DNA from: Basfia succiniciproducens | GTDB lineage: Bacteria > Pseudomonadota > Gammaproteobacteria > Enterobacterales > Pasteurellaceae | Length of the DNA stretch: 64,000 nucleotides | NCBI RefSeq assembly: GCF_011455875.1 | Contig: NZ_CP015031.1 | Coordinates: forward strand, 620,001 to 684,000 | Direction of reading: 5' to 3' | Part shown: positions 35,658 through 45,777 of the stretch, piece by piece | Layout: each line of letters opens with the position of its first letter | How positions within the stretch are numbered: position 1 is the stretch's first letter | Notes under the pieces: model-generated | Database searches by the model: none | What the model was told of the DNA's origin: nothing | Seen by the model: the letters and a program-made list of their open reading frames with translations, nothing else | Position numbers and translations under genes: made by a program

Positions 35658-36281
35658 ATGAGCCAATTTTTTTATATTCATCCGGAAAATCCACAAGTCC
35701 GATTAATTAATCAGGCCGTTGATATTTTACGCAACGGCGGCGTTATTGTTTATCCTACCGATTCGGGTTACGCTTTAGGCTGCATGATTGGTGATAAACG
35801 CGCTATGGATCGAATCGTGCAAATTCGTCATTTGCCGGAAGGGCATAATTTTACGTTGGTATGCAGCGATTTGTCGGAACTTTCAACTTATTCGTTAGTG
35901 ACAAACACCGCTTACCGCCTGATAAAAAATAATACGCCGGGGCGTTATACTTTTATTTTAACGGCGACAAAAGAATTACCCCGCCGTTTAATGACCTCAA
36001 AACGCAAAACTATCGGTATCCGTGTGCCCGACAATCAAATTGCGTTAGATTTGTTACGCACCTTAGGCGAGCCGATTTTATCCTGTTCATTAATGTTACC
36101 GAACGAGGAGCATATTACCCAATCGGATCCGGAAGAAATCCGCGACCGTTTGGAACACCAAGTGGATCTGATTATTCACGGCGGTTATTTAGGTCAGGAA
36201 CCGACAACCGTGGTTGATTTAACCGAAGAAACGCCGGTTATTTTACGTGAAGGCAGTGGACCCTTAGATCCGTTTATTTAA
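35658..36281 (+). CDS. yciO: YciO, Sua5/YrdC/YciO-family protein
   Basis: A 207-residue member of the family that includes TsaC/YrdC, which makes threonylcarbamoyl-AMP for tRNA t6A. YciO is a paralogue whose own role is unsettled. YPTDSGYALGC near residue 32 is the family's nucleotide-binding motif and KRKTIGIRVPD near 114 the second. Its C-terminal codons and stop fall within the repeat at 36271. Confidence 0.9.
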   Translation: MSQFFYIHPENPQVRLINQAVDILRNGGVIVYPTDSGYALGCMIGDKRAMDRIVQIRHLPEGHNFTLVCSDLSELSTYSLVTNTAYRLIKNNTPGRYTFILTATKELPRRLMTSKRKTIGIRVPDNQIALDLLRTLGEPILSCSLMLPNEEHITQSDPEEIRDRLEHQVDLIIHGGYLGQEPTTVVDLTEETPVILREGSGPLDPFI

Positions 36282-36312
36282 GGTTTGTTTATAAAAAATA
36301 AACAGACCTAAA
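36271..36312. repeat. Short hairpin repeat, copy 2
   Basis: Begins CGTTTATTTAAGGT like copy 1 at 3631 and continues TTGTTTATAAAAAATAAACA then GACCTAA. The first ten bases encode the last residues and the TAA stop of yciO. Confidence 0.6.
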
Positions 36313-36369
36313 CTTTGTCGGTGATATTAAACCGGCTATTAGACGCTTGTGAAAGCGACAAGGAAACTT

Positions 36370-37557
36370 ATGAAATTTCAAACAGAAAAATTGCAAAATA
36401 GAAACTTCCGCCAAAAACCATCGGAAAACCGACCGCAGTTTGAACGTGGTGGTCGTCCGGAACGTAAAGAAAGAGGCACTCCCGAATCCCGTTTCCGTGC
36501 TGATGACAGCCGTCAGGCTTCATCATTTAAGAATGATCGCCGGGACGAACGTCGCAATGCGCGTGGCGATGAACGCCGTTCTTCTTTTTCCGGCGACGAA
36601 TCGTCAAACCACCGTAACGAACGCAAACCGTCGGAACGTAAGCCTTTACCAATGCGTAAACCGAAACCCGCTCATCCGGTAGAAAAGAAAGCGACGGTTG
36701 AAGGAGAAAAACTGCAGAAAGTTTTAGCCCGTGCGGGGCAGGGTTCCCGCCGTGAAATCGAAAGTATTATTGAACAAGGGCGGGTTAGTGTGGACGGCAA
36801 AATTGCCACATTAGGCGATCGCGTAACCGTGCACGACGGGTTAAAAATCCGTATTGACGGTCATCTTGTGAATTTGACCGCCGCACAACGGGAAGTTTGC
36901 CGCGTATTAATGTATTACAAACCCGAAGGCGAATTATGTACCCGCCATGATCCGGAAGGACGCGCTACCGTATTTGACCGTTTGCCCCGTTTAACCGGTT
37001 CCCGCTGGATTGCGGTGGGCAGATTGGATATTAATACCTCCGGACTTTTATTGTTTACAACAGACGGTGAATTAGCAAATCGCTTAATGCACCCAAGCCA
37101 AGAAGTCGAACGCGAATATTCCGTACGGGTATTCGGTCAGGTGGATGATGCCATGATTCATCGTCTGCGTAAAGGCGTGCAGCTGGAAGACGGTCCGGCA
37201 AATTTCAAAGCGATTAAAGCGGTCGGCGGTACGGGTTTAAACCAATGGTTTGACGTGACATTGATGGAAGGACGTAATCGAGAAGTCCGCCGTTTATGGG
37301 AAAGCCAGGGTATTCAGGTCAGTCGTTTGATTCGAATACGTTACGGTAATATTCAGCTGATGAAAACTTTACCTCGTGGCGGTTGGGAAGAAATGGACTT
37401 AGCTAAGGTGAATTATCTTCGTGAATTAGTGGGTTTACCGCCGGAAACGGAAACTAAATTAGATGTGACTAACCCTAGACGTCGTGCAAAAACCGGACAA
37501 ATTCGTAAAGCGGTAAAACGTTATTCGGAAATGAATAAACGTTATAAAAAATCGTAA
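36370..37557 (+). CDS. rluB: 23S rRNA pseudouridine(2605) synthase RluB
   Basis: Makes pseudouridine 2605 in 23S rRNA. The ATG at 36370 after AAGGAAA gives 395 residues, about 100 more than E. coli RluB, because residues 1 to about 112 are a low-complexity Arg/Glu/Ser/Lys-rich extension. Next come an S4 RNA-binding domain ([15 protein letters not shown]) and the catalytic domain with [12 protein letters not shown], Asp220 being the nucleophile. A basic tail also ends the protein. RluB rather than RluE/F is judged from length and the neighbour cysB. Confidence 0.88.
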   Translation: MKFQTEKLQNRNFRQKPSENRPQFERGGRPERKERGTPESRFRADDSRQASSFKNDRRDERRNARGDERRSSFSGDESSNHRNERKPSERKPLPMRKPKPAHPVEKKATVEGEKLQKVLARAGQGSRREIESIIEQGRVSVDGKIATLGDRVTVHDGLKIRIDGHLVNLTAAQREVCRVLMYYKPEGELCTRHDPEGRATVFDRLPRLTGSRWIAVGRLDINTSGLLLFTTDGELANRLMHPSQEVEREYSVRVFGQVDDAMIHRLRKGVQLEDGPANFKAIKAVGGTGLNQWFDVTLMEGRNREVRRLWESQGIQVSRLIRIRYGNIQLMKTLPRGGWEEMDLAKVNYLRELVGLPPETETKLDVTNPRRRAKTGQIRKAVKRYSEMNKRYKKS

Positions 37558-37582
37558 AAACCGACCGCACTTTTAACTGTAA

Positions 37583-38581
<999 letters not shown>

Positions 38582-38601
38582 GTAAAAACTCGCTTTATTT
38601 A

Positions 38602-38642
38602 AACCGCACTTTTAAAAACCGATAAAAGTGCGGTTGTTTTTT
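38602..38642 (+). terminator. Paired-uptake-word terminator after cysB
   Basis: AACCGCACTTTT (38602-38613) / AAAAGTGCGGTT (38624-38635), then G and a T run to 38642. Confidence 0.85.
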
Positions 38643-38663
38643 ATGAATTTTCAGGAAGGTAAA

Positions 38664-39080
38664 ATGAATAAAATTATAAAATTTTCAGTTGTGCTGATTA
38701 TTCTTTTATTCCTAGGATTTTGGTTTTATACCATTTATATGACCAAACTGACCGGCTGTTCCATGAAATCGGGCGACGGCTTTTTCCAGGACAGATTAAT
38801 TTGTGATAATCAGGAAATCGTCCCCACCGGCTATTTAAGTTCCACCTTGCTGGAACCTAAATTAATCGCCCGTGGCGTTACCATTTATCAGGAAAACGGC
38901 AAAGCCTGTTATACCGATGAGCAGAAATTTTATATTTATAATATTGAAGATAAAACGACACAGGTACTTAATTTAGAAGAATTTATAAAAATTAATGCGG
39001 TAAGTTTTAAACTACCGGCGGAATTCTATACCTTACCGGCAGATTATTTAAAAGACTATGCCAATAATTGTGCTAAATAA
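38664..39080 (+). CDS. Hypothetical membrane-anchored protein
   Basis: A 138-residue protein that I do not recognise. The ATG at 38664 follows AGGAAGG; an upstream in-frame ATG at 38628 lies in the terminator and is rejected. One membrane helix (about residues 5-24) is followed by a mostly polar, probably periplasmic domain with four cysteines (near residues 32, 46, 82 and 136), which could form two disulfides. It stands alone between cysB and a convergent small gene. Confidence 0.7.
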   Translation: MNKIIKFSVVLIILLFLGFWFYTIYMTKLTGCSMKSGDGFFQDRLICDNQEIVPTGYLSSTLLEPKLIARGVTIYQENGKACYTDEQKFYIYNIEDKTTQVLNLEEFIKINAVSFKLPAEFYTLPADYLKDYANNCAK

Positions 39081-39092
39081 CCTGATTTGGCA

Positions 39093-39320
39093 CTAAAATT
39101 CTTTAAATCTGCATTGATGGGATTGTTGGGTATTTATTTGCAGCATTTTAACGGTAATAAAAACACCCCAGAGACAAATGGTGCCGATTAATGAAATGCA
39201 AACTAGTTGAAAACCGGTAACTTCGTTAATAAATAGTAAAATACCTAAAATAATCGGTGTACAGAAAAAGCCGATTAATAATTTTTCCCAGGTATTTGAA
39301 AACGGATATGACGATTTCAT
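39093..39320 (-). CDS. Hypothetical small inner-membrane protein
   Basis: A 75-residue protein with two predicted membrane helices (about 12-31 and 36-59) and a polar C-terminus rich in Gln/Ser/Cys. The start at 39320 has AGGG upstream on the minus strand. No family recognised. The stop lies 12 bp from that of the convergent 38664 gene. Confidence 0.55.
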   Translation of the reverse strand: MKSSYPFSNTWEKLLIGFFCTPIILGILLFINEVTGFQLVCISLIGTICLWGVFITVKMLQINTQQSHQCRFKEF

Positions 39321-39514
39321 AAACAACCCTCAATTTCTATAAATGTAAGGTTATTTTGATTCAATGAAAAAATATTTGCCGTGAAAAAGATCACATTTTC
39401 TTATTTTGATAGGAAAAATTCTTAATTTATTCGCGTGAATTGCTTGGGATTGTGCGGGTGATTAAGGAGGGCTGGTAAACCAATCGACATAACAATATAA
39501 GAAAGAAGTAAGAG

Positions 39515-39540
39515 AAAGGCGAACCTAACAGTCCGCCTTT
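39515..39540. terminator. Terminator after asnS
   Basis: AAAGGCG / CGCCTTT 7-bp stem with a 12-nt loop, 21 bp beyond the asnS stop on the minus strand. It has T runs on both sides. Confidence 0.65.
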
Positions 39541-39560
39541 ATTTTTCTATTTATTTTAAC

Positions 39561-40964
39561 TTAGAAGTTTGCGTTGCGCGGTGTGCGAGGGAACGGGATT
39601 ACTTCACGAATATTTTGTAAACCGGTTACGTAGACAATCAAACGTTCAAAACCTAAACCAAAACCTGAATGCGGCACGGTACCATATTTGCGCAAATCGC
39701 GATACCACCAGTAATCTTCCGGGTTTAATCCCATTTCCGCCATACGGGCGTCTAATACGTCCAAACGTTCTTCACGTTGTGAACCACCGATGATTTCACC
39801 GATTCCCGGTGCCAATACGTCCATTGCCGCAACGGTTTTGCCGTCTTCGTTTAACCGCATATAGAAGGCTTTAATATCTTTCGGATAGTTTTTAACCACA
39901 ACCGGTGATTTGAAATGTTCTTCCGCTAAATAGCGTTCGTGTTCCGATGAAAGGTCGATTCCCCAAGAAACCGGGAATTCGAATTTTTTGCCGGATTTTA
40001 ACAGCACATCGATAGCATCGGTATAGTCAATTTGTGCAAAATCAGAAGCAACAAAACGTTCCAGACGATTAATCACATCTTTATCAATATGTTTTTCAAA
40101 GAATTTTAAATCGTCCATGCGTTCTTTTAATACGGCATTGAACACATATTTCAACATATCTTCGGCAAGTTTTGCGTTATCCGCCAAGGTTGCGAATGCC
40201 ACTTCGGGTTCGACCATCCAGAATTCCGCAAGGTGGCGGGTTGTGTTTGAGTTTTCCGCACGGAAAGTCGGACCGAAAGTATAAACTTTGCTTAATGCAC
40301 AGGCATAAGTTTCACCGTTTAATTGACCGGATACCGTTAAGAAGGATTCTTTACCGAAAAAATCTTGTGAAAAATCCACCGCACCTTTGTCATCGCGTGG
40401 CAGGTTTTCAAGATCTAAAGTAGAAACACGGAACATTTCGCCCGCCCCCTCGGTGTCTGAAGCGGTAATCAGCGGGGTGGCAACCCAGTAGAAACCCTGT
40501 TCATTGAAGAAACGGTGAATAGCCTGAGCTAAACAATGGCGAACGCGAGCCACCGCACCGATAATATTTGTACGAGGTCGCAGATGAGCCACTTCACGTA
40601 AATATTCGATACTGTGACGTTTTGCCGCCATCGGATAAGTATCCGGATCTTCTACCCAACCTACAACTTCAACTGTTTCCGCCTGCAATTCAACCGCCTG
40701 GCCTTCCGCCGGCGATTTACTTACCGTACCGGTTACAATAACCGAGCAACCGGTCGTTAAACGCAATACTTCGGATTCATAATTGACTATGTCGTTATTG
40801 ATAATGGCTTGGATTGGATCGAAACATGAGCCGTCGTAAACGGCTAAGAAAGAAAGACCTGCTTTAGAGTCACGACGTGTACGCACCCAACCGCGGACAG
40901 TCACTTTTTCACCGATAGCTGTTTTTCCTTGCAGCACCTCGGCAACAGATACAATTTTTGTCAT
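39561..40964 (-). CDS. asnS: Asparaginyl-tRNA synthetase
   Basis: Class IIb aminoacyl-tRNA synthetase charging tRNA-Asn; 467 residues, as in E. coli. An N-terminal OB-fold anticodon-binding domain ([17 protein letters not shown] near 23) is followed by the catalytic core with motif 2 ([19 protein letters not shown]) and motif 3 ([12 protein letters not shown]). Confidence 0.97.
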   Translation of the reverse strand: MTKIVSVAEVLQGKTAIGEKVTVRGWVRTRRDSKAGLSFLAVYDGSCFDPIQAIINNDIVNYESEVLRLTTGCSVIVTGTVSKSPAEGQAVELQAETVEVVGWVEDPDTYPMAAKRHSIEYLREVAHLRPRTNIIGAVARVRHCLAQAIHRFFNEQGFYWVATPLITASDTEGAGEMFRVSTLDLENLPRDDKGAVDFSQDFFGKESFLTVSGQLNGETYACALSKVYTFGPTFRAENSNTTRHLAEFWMVEPEVAFATLADNAKLAEDMLKYVFNAVLKERMDDLKFFEKHIDKDVINRLERFVASDFAQIDYTDAIDVLLKSGKKFEFPVSWGIDLSSEHERYLAEEHFKSPVVVKNYPKDIKAFYMRLNEDGKTVAAMDVLAPGIGEIIGGSQREERLDVLDARMAEMGLNPEDYWWYRDLRKYGTVPHSGFGLGFERLIVYVTGLQNIREVIPFPRTPRNANF

Positions 40965-41076
40965 TTTTACCTCAAAATTTATTTGAATTTATTCTTAAAC
41001 GGAAATGCCGGTTAGTTTACCTTAAGTTGAATAAATTACCAAAAAGTAAATTGTGCCTGATTTATCTTTTATTTAT

Positions 41077-41094
41077 TTGCGCAAACGTTTCGGG
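41077..41094. promoter_or_regulatory. Candidate PurR operator between asnS and folE
   Basis: TTGCGCAAACGTTTCGGG contains the PurR core GCAAACGTTT and resembles the purE box at 30605. It lies 76 bp before folE, whose enzyme uses GTP. Confidence 0.5.
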
Positions 41095-41169
41095 ACTGTG
41101 CGCGGATACTGTTTTTTATTGTTTCAGACTTTGATAGAATAGCGCACATTATTTTATCAGGAGTAATAA

Positions 41170-41826
41170 ATGAGTAGGATTTCAGCAGAGGCGGAAAAAG
41201 TCCGCCATGCATTAATAGAAAAAGGGATTGAAACCCCGATGATTGCATTGACGAAAAGTAAAAACGAACGTCGTATCGGTATTGAGAACCGTATGCGAGA
41301 AGTTATGCAATTAATCGGCTTGGATTTGACGGACGACAGCCTGGAAGAAACGCCGGTTCGGTTGGCTAAAATGTTTATTGATGAGATTTTCAGCGGGCTG
41401 GATTATACAAATTTTCCGAAAATTACTAATATCGAAAATCGCATGAAGGTCAGCGAAATGGTGTTGGTAAATGATGTTACTTTAACCAGCACCTGCGAGC
41501 ATCATTTCGTAACTATTGACGGTTTGGTTTCAGTAGCTTATTACCCGAAAAAATGGGTTATCGGGTTATCGAAAATTAATCGGGTAGTGCAGTTTTTCGC
41601 CCAGCGTCCGCAGGTTCAGGAACGTTTGACCGAGCAAATTTTATTGGCTTTTCAAACTATTTTAGAAACGGAAGATGTTGCCGTTTATATGAAAGCAACG
41701 CATTTTTGTGTGAAATGCCGTGGCATTAAAGATACCAATAGCTACACGGTTACTTCTGCTTTTGGCGGTGTATTTCTTGAAGATCGCGAAACCCGCAAAG
41801 AATTTTTAAGCTTAATCAATAAATAA
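41170..41826 (+). CDS. folE: GTP cyclohydrolase I
   Basis: Converts GTP to dihydroneopterin triphosphate, the first step of folate synthesis. 218 residues. The zinc ligands are Cys109, His112 (STCEHHF) and Cys180 (CVKCRG), each one below the E. coli number. A standard homodecameric enzyme is expected. Confidence 0.97.
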   Translation: MSRISAEAEKVRHALIEKGIETPMIALTKSKNERRIGIENRMREVMQLIGLDLTDDSLEETPVRLAKMFIDEIFSGLDYTNFPKITNIENRMKVSEMVLVNDVTLTSTCEHHFVTIDGLVSVAYYPKKWVIGLSKINRVVQFFAQRPQVQERLTEQILLAFQTILETEDVAVYMKATHFCVKCRGIKDTNSYTVTSAFGGVFLEDRETRKEFLSLINK

Positions 41827-41866
41827 TCTTCAGGCGCAGAATTAAGTATTCTGCGTTTCTCTTTTT

Positions 41867-42319
41867 ATGCACAAACTCATTATTATCCGCGGTCATTCGG
41901 GTTCAGGCAAAACCACATTTGCCCTAAAGAAGATTGCCGAATTCAAACGACAATACCCGGTAGGGCATGTTTTTCATATTGAAAATGATCACTATTTAAT
42001 TGAAAACGATAAATATATTTGGACTGAACAACGTTTCCGGCAAGCCAGGCTGCAAGCGCAAAGAACGATTTATCGGGCATTTAGGTTTTGTCGAAAACAC
42101 AATGCGCCGGATTGCTTGATAGTGATTAGTAATGTTGGGGTGAATAAACAGGAAATTCAATGTTTTGTTCATCAGGCAGAGAAACAGAATATGCAGGTGG
42201 AAATTTATCGATTGCGGCATTTTTACCCTAATACTCACCATGTTCCGGAAGATACGGTGATGAGCATGTACCGTCATTTATGCGCCAACCCGATTGAAGG
42301 CGAGATTATCATTGATTGA
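41867..42319 (+). CDS. Small P-loop ATPase/kinase-like protein
   Basis: A 150-residue protein with a Walker A motif GHSGSGKTT at residues 9-17 and a DHYL/IENDHY segment near 39 that resembles the acceptor region of AAA_33/zeta-toxin-like small kinases. A Walker-B-like CLIVISN strand is near 83. The substrate is unknown; polynucleotide or small-molecule kinase activity is possible. Begins 40 bp after folE and may be cotranscribed. Confidence 0.7.
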   Translation: MHKLIIIRGHSGSGKTTFALKKIAEFKRQYPVGHVFHIENDHYLIENDKYIWTEQRFRQARLQAQRTIYRAFRFCRKHNAPDCLIVISNVGVNKQEIQCFVHQAEKQNMQVEIYRLRHFYPNTHHVPEDTVMSMYRHLCANPIEGEIIID

Positions 42320-42488
42320 AAGTGCGGTCGGTTTTTTATGATTTTTTAGATTGAGATAAATTTATCGCAAAGATTTGTAAAGAAATGTAAGTTGTATTTA
42401 CTTCTGCAATCGGTTTGCTCTACACTTTTTTCTCGAAAGTGAGAGGCAAGAGGTTCTCTTGCTATTATTTGTTTATCTAGGAGCAAAA

Positions 42489-42863
42489 ATGAAAAAATTA
42501 GCATTAGCCGCATTAATTTTAGGTTCAAGTTTAGCGTTAACCGCTTGTGATCAAGCTAAAGAACAAGCTTCACAAACAACAGAAACCGTGACTGAAACGG
42601 CTAAAGATGTGAAAGACAACGCTGTTGAAAAAGCCGGCGAAGTAAAAGACAATGCGGTAGAAAAAGCAAATGAAGTTAAAGATGCGGCTGCCGAAAAAAT
42701 GGATGCCGCAGTAGATGCAACTAAAGAAAAAGTTGCAGCTGCTAAAGAAGCGGTCGCGGATAAAGCGGAAGAAGTAAAAAATGCCGTATCCGATAAAGCA
42801 GCTGAAATGAAAGAAGCCGTATCTGATAAAGCAAACGAAGTAAAAGACGCGGCAGAGAAATAA
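42489..42863 (+). CDS. Repetitive alanine/lysine-rich lipoprotein
   Basis: The ATG at 42489 after AGGAGC gives 124 residues. A lipoprotein signal ends in LTAC with Cys20 as the lipidated residue; Asp21 follows, the classical inner-membrane retention signal. The mature part consists of degenerate repeats of about 11 residues such as VKDNAVEKAGE and VSDKAAEMKEA, giving a long charged amphipathic helix like LEA/apolipoprotein-type proteins. No enzymatic domain. A strong terminator follows, suggesting a separately expressed abundant protein. Confidence 0.8.
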   Translation: MKKLALAALILGSSLALTACDQAKEQASQTTETVTETAKDVKDNAVEKAGEVKDNAVEKANEVKDAAAEKMDAAVDATKEKVAAAKEAVADKAEEVKNAVSDKAAEMKEAVSDKANEVKDAAEK

Positions 42864-42897
42864 GCATACCGCCAATTAAGTCTCAATTTATTTTATA

Positions 42898-42933
42898 AAA
42901 TCCTGATTGAATTCATTCCAGTCAGGATTTTTC
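42898..42933 (+). terminator. Terminator after the lipoprotein gene
   Basis: AAATCCTGA (42898-42906) / TCAGGATTT (42922-42930), then a T run. Confidence 0.8.
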
Positions 42934-43065
42934 TTTATATAGATAATTCAACAAAATCCGATTTAATTTAGAAGTTTTACCCCAACTAACGCAATTAACT
43001 GTTAAACTATGCATTCCGTTTTATTTAGCTATCATATAAATTCAAAATATCACAAGGGAAACATT

Positions 43066-43362
43066 ATGCTATGCGCCATTTATAAAAGTAAAAAGAAAGA
43101 AGGAATGTACTTATATGTAGCCAAACGTGATTATTTTGATGAAGTGCCGGAAACTTTAAAAATGGCGTTCGGTACGCCGAATTTTGTTATGCTGTTTAAT
43201 TTATTGGGCGAAAAAAAATTGGTGCGGGCGGAAAATCAAGAAGTGCTGAAACATATTCAGCAGCAAGGTTTTTATTTGCAAATGCCGCCTAAACAAGAAA
43301 GTTTATTTGAACAATTTAAGGCGGAACAAAAGGCAAAACAAACAAAAATAAAACGGCATTAA
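43066..43362 (+). CDS. ycgL: YcgL-domain protein
   Basis: A 98-residue protein of the YcgL family, small cytoplasmic proteins of unknown function in gamma-proteobacteria. [18 protein letters not shown] at the ATG 43066 (AAGGG upstream) is the typical N-terminus; a longer in-frame start at 43009 adds 19 unconserved residues. The C-terminus is a lysine-rich tail. Confidence 0.85.
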   Translation: MLCAIYKSKKKEGMYLYVAKRDYFDEVPETLKMAFGTPNFVMLFNLLGEKKLVRAENQEVLKHIQQQGFYLQMPPKQESLFEQFKAEQKAKQTKIKRH

Positions 43363-43430
43363 AAGTGCGGTAGAATTTTGTCAATTTTTTATCAACTCCG
43401 GTTGGAATGTATTTTATAAATAGGAATAAT

Positions 43431-44234
43431 ATGAAAATAATTTCTTTTAATATTAATGGATTAAGAGCCCGCCCTCATCAATTGGATAAAATTGTCGAGC
43501 AGTATCAACCGGATATTATCGGTTTGCAGGAAATTAAAGTCGCCGATGAAATGTTCCCTCATGAGCTGGTGGATCATCTCGGTTATCATGTTTATCATCA
43601 CGGACAAAAAGGGCATTATGGTGTAGCATTATTGTGTAAACAAGCACCGAAAGCGGTACACAAAGGATTTTCTACCGATACGGAAGATGCGCAAAAGCGT
43701 TTGATTATGGCGGATTTTGAGACTGCTTTTGGCGCGTTAACTGTGGTAAACGGTTATTTCCCGCAAGGCGAGAGCCGCGATCATGAAACGAAATTTCCGG
43801 CTAAAGAAAAATTTTATGCGGATTTATTGAATTACGTTAAAAACGAGCATAATCCGGAAAGTAATATTATTATCATGGGCGATATGAACATCAGTCCGAC
43901 GGATTTAGATATCGGTATCGGCGAAGACAGCCGCAAACGTTGGTTAAGAACCGGCAAATGCTCATTTTTACCGGAAGAGAGAGAGTGGTACCAGCGTTTA
44001 TATGAATGCGGATTAGAAGATACCTTTCGTAAATTGAATCCTTGGACGAATGACAAATTCTCCTGGTTCGATTATCGCTCCAAAGGATTTGCTGAAAACC
44101 GCGGATTGCGTATCGACCATATTTTAGCCAATTCAAAATTAGCGGAACGCTGCGTAGATACGGGAATTGCGTTGGATATTCGGGCGATGGAAAAACCTTC
44201 CGATCACGCACCTATTTGGGCAACATTTAAATAG
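43431..44234 (+). CDS. xthA: Exodeoxyribonuclease III
   Basis: AP endonuclease and 3'-phosphodiesterase for base-excision repair. The ATG at 43431 gives 267 residues (E. coli 268). The family motifs are present: [11 protein letters not shown] at the start, LQEIK near 39 (metal Glu), [11 protein letters not shown] near 151 and the terminal SDHAPI (catalytic His). Confidence 0.96.
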   Translation: MKIISFNINGLRARPHQLDKIVEQYQPDIIGLQEIKVADEMFPHELVDHLGYHVYHHGQKGHYGVALLCKQAPKAVHKGFSTDTEDAQKRLIMADFETAFGALTVVNGYFPQGESRDHETKFPAKEKFYADLLNYVKNEHNPESNIIIMGDMNISPTDLDIGIGEDSRKRWLRTGKCSFLPEEREWYQRLYECGLEDTFRKLNPWTNDKFSWFDYRSKGFAENRGLRIDHILANSKLAERCVDTGIALDIRAMEKPSDHAPIWATFK

Positions 44235-44249
44235 TCATAAGGATAACCC

Positions 44250-45023
44250 ATGGATCAAAACTGGCAAACTTATCGGACTTTAGTGAACGATCATATTGCG
44301 ATTTTTTCTGCGAATTTAGCGATTTTTGAACAATTTTCATCAGAAGCGGCAAAATTATCTAAAGTCGTTCAATTTTCTATCGGCTATTGTGCCGATGAAA
44401 ACGGTTTGCCTCAGGCGGAAGAACATCAATTATTGTTTAGAAATATTTTGCGTGCTTTAACAAATTTATCCGCTCTTTCCGATACTCTTTATGCCGGACA
44501 TATCGTGAGTAATGGAAAAGCAAAATTATATTTTTATACTAATGATACCGATGCATTTATCCAAGTTCTGAATGGTCTTGGCTATACGGATGATTTGGAT
44601 ATTCAGGATGATCCGAATTGGGATATTTATTTCGATTTTTTATTGCCGTCGCCGTTGGAAAGTAAAATGAATGCCACGGAAGAAATTCTTGATCTGCTGG
44701 TGCGAAACGGACGGGATCTAGAGGATATTTTCTTAGTGGAGCATACCTTTTATTTTGAAGATAAAGAGAATTTGCTTGAATTTATTGAAAGTGCCGAGTT
44801 AGATGATGTGTCTTTTAATGCTTTAAAATACACGGATGAGCCGGTTCCGGTAAATGATGAAGAAATGCTGTATATGGCAAAAATTGAGCAGGAACTTACC
44901 TTGAACAACAATGAAATCTTTATGCTGGTTGAAAAGTTTGAACATTTAGCCCATCAGTATTTCGGTGAGTATGTCGGCTGGGAATGTGATGAGCTGGAGC
45001 CAAACAGAGGTCAGTTGAATTAA
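44250..45023 (+). CDS. DUF695-like / RraB-like two-domain protein
   Basis: A 257-residue acidic protein, 15 bp after xthA. Residues 1 to about 135 look like a DUF695 domain; residues about 140-250 resemble RraB, the E. coli protein that binds RNase E and inhibits it (DLLVRNGRDLEDIFLVEHTFYF and AHQYFGEYVGWECDE). A role in modulating RNA decay is inference. Followed by a bidirectional terminator. Confidence 0.65.
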   Translation: MDQNWQTYRTLVNDHIAIFSANLAIFEQFSSEAAKLSKVVQFSIGYCADENGLPQAEEHQLLFRNILRALTNLSALSDTLYAGHIVSNGKAKLYFYTNDTDAFIQVLNGLGYTDDLDIQDDPNWDIYFDFLLPSPLESKMNATEEILDLLVRNGRDLEDIFLVEHTFYFEDKENLLEFIESAELDDVSFNALKYTDEPVPVNDEEMLYMAKIEQELTLNNNEIFMLVEKFEHLAHQYFGEYVGWECDELEPNRGQLN

Positions 45024-45073
45024 GGACTAAAAGTGCGGAGAAAAAAACGGGAATTTTACTAAAGTTCAACGAA

Positions 45074-45106
45074 TTAAGGGAAGATAATGATCTTCCCTTA
45101 ATTTTT
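45074..45106. terminator. Bidirectional terminator
   Basis: TTAAGGGAAGAT (45074-45085) / ATCTTCCCTTAA (45090-45101), 12-bp stem, 4-nt loop, then T run; between convergent genes. Confidence 0.88.
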
Positions 45107-45111
45107 CAGTA

Positions 45112-45777
45112 TTAGATAGAATCCAGCTTGCCGATTACGGTTTCATCAATTTCCCGTAGAGTAGCTAATTTTATATCGGCAAGTGCCCAACGAGGGTCAT
45201 CCGAACCAAGCACGCCGGGAACAACAATGCATTTCATCGATGCGGCTTTGACAGAAACCATGCCGACTACCGAATCTTCAATGCCGATACATTCTGTCGC
45301 TTCGACACCCAGCATTTCCGCCGCATGCAACCAAACGGCGGGATGCGGTTTGTTGTGGCTTAATTCTGTTGCGGAAGACAGATAGCTAAAATATTGATCG
45401 ATGCCGCAACTTTGTGTGATTTCTTCCAATAATATTCTTGGCGAAGCGGAAGCGACGGCGAGCTTATAACCAAGTGCGGTCAATTTTTGTAAAGTTTCCT
45501 GCACTCCGTCAATAAGCGGTTTTTGCGCTAAAATCAAACTGATTGCATGCTCATTTAAGCGTTGCGCCATTTCCGCTACCGGCACCGGCGAACTCTGATA
45601 TTTTTCATAAACGGCTTTGACGATACCTAATGAAGGAATTCCCGTTAAAGCAAGCATATCATCATAGGTGACGGGAATGCCTTCGGCGTTAAATACATCA
45701 ATTCCCGCTTGTTTCCATACAGGCTCGGAGTCAATTAACACTCCGTCCATATCAAAAATGATCGCTTTAATGGTCAT
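45112..45777 (-). CDS. HAD hydrolase, YniC/HxpB-like sugar phosphatase
   Basis: A 221-residue HAD phosphatase of the beta-phosphoglucomutase type. The nucleophile and acid are Asp9 and Asp11 in FDMDGVLIDSEP; motif II is ASASP and motif IV GIEDSVVGM. E. coli YniC dephosphorylates 2-deoxyglucose 6-phosphate and hexitol phosphates. The stop of yniA and this start overlap (TAATG), and the same pair lies together in E. coli. An uptake word is inside near 45472. Confidence 0.85.
   Translation of the reverse strand: MTIKAIIFDMDGVLIDSEPVWKQAGIDVFNAEGIPVTYDDMLALTGIPSLGIVKAVYEKYQSSPVPVAEMAQRLNEHAISLILAQKPLIDGVQETLQKLTALGYKLAVASASPRILLEEITQSCGIDQYFSYLSSATELSHNKPHPAVWLHAAEMLGVEATECIGIEDSVVGMVSVKAASMKCIVVPGVLGSDDPRWALADIKLATLREIDETVIGKLDSI

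Noticed and set aside
42551-42886. Two long minus-strand frames opposite the lipoprotein gene
   Set aside because: They are antisense shadows of the repetitive Ala/Lys coding sequence; the forward frame has a signal peptide, lipobox and ribosome site.
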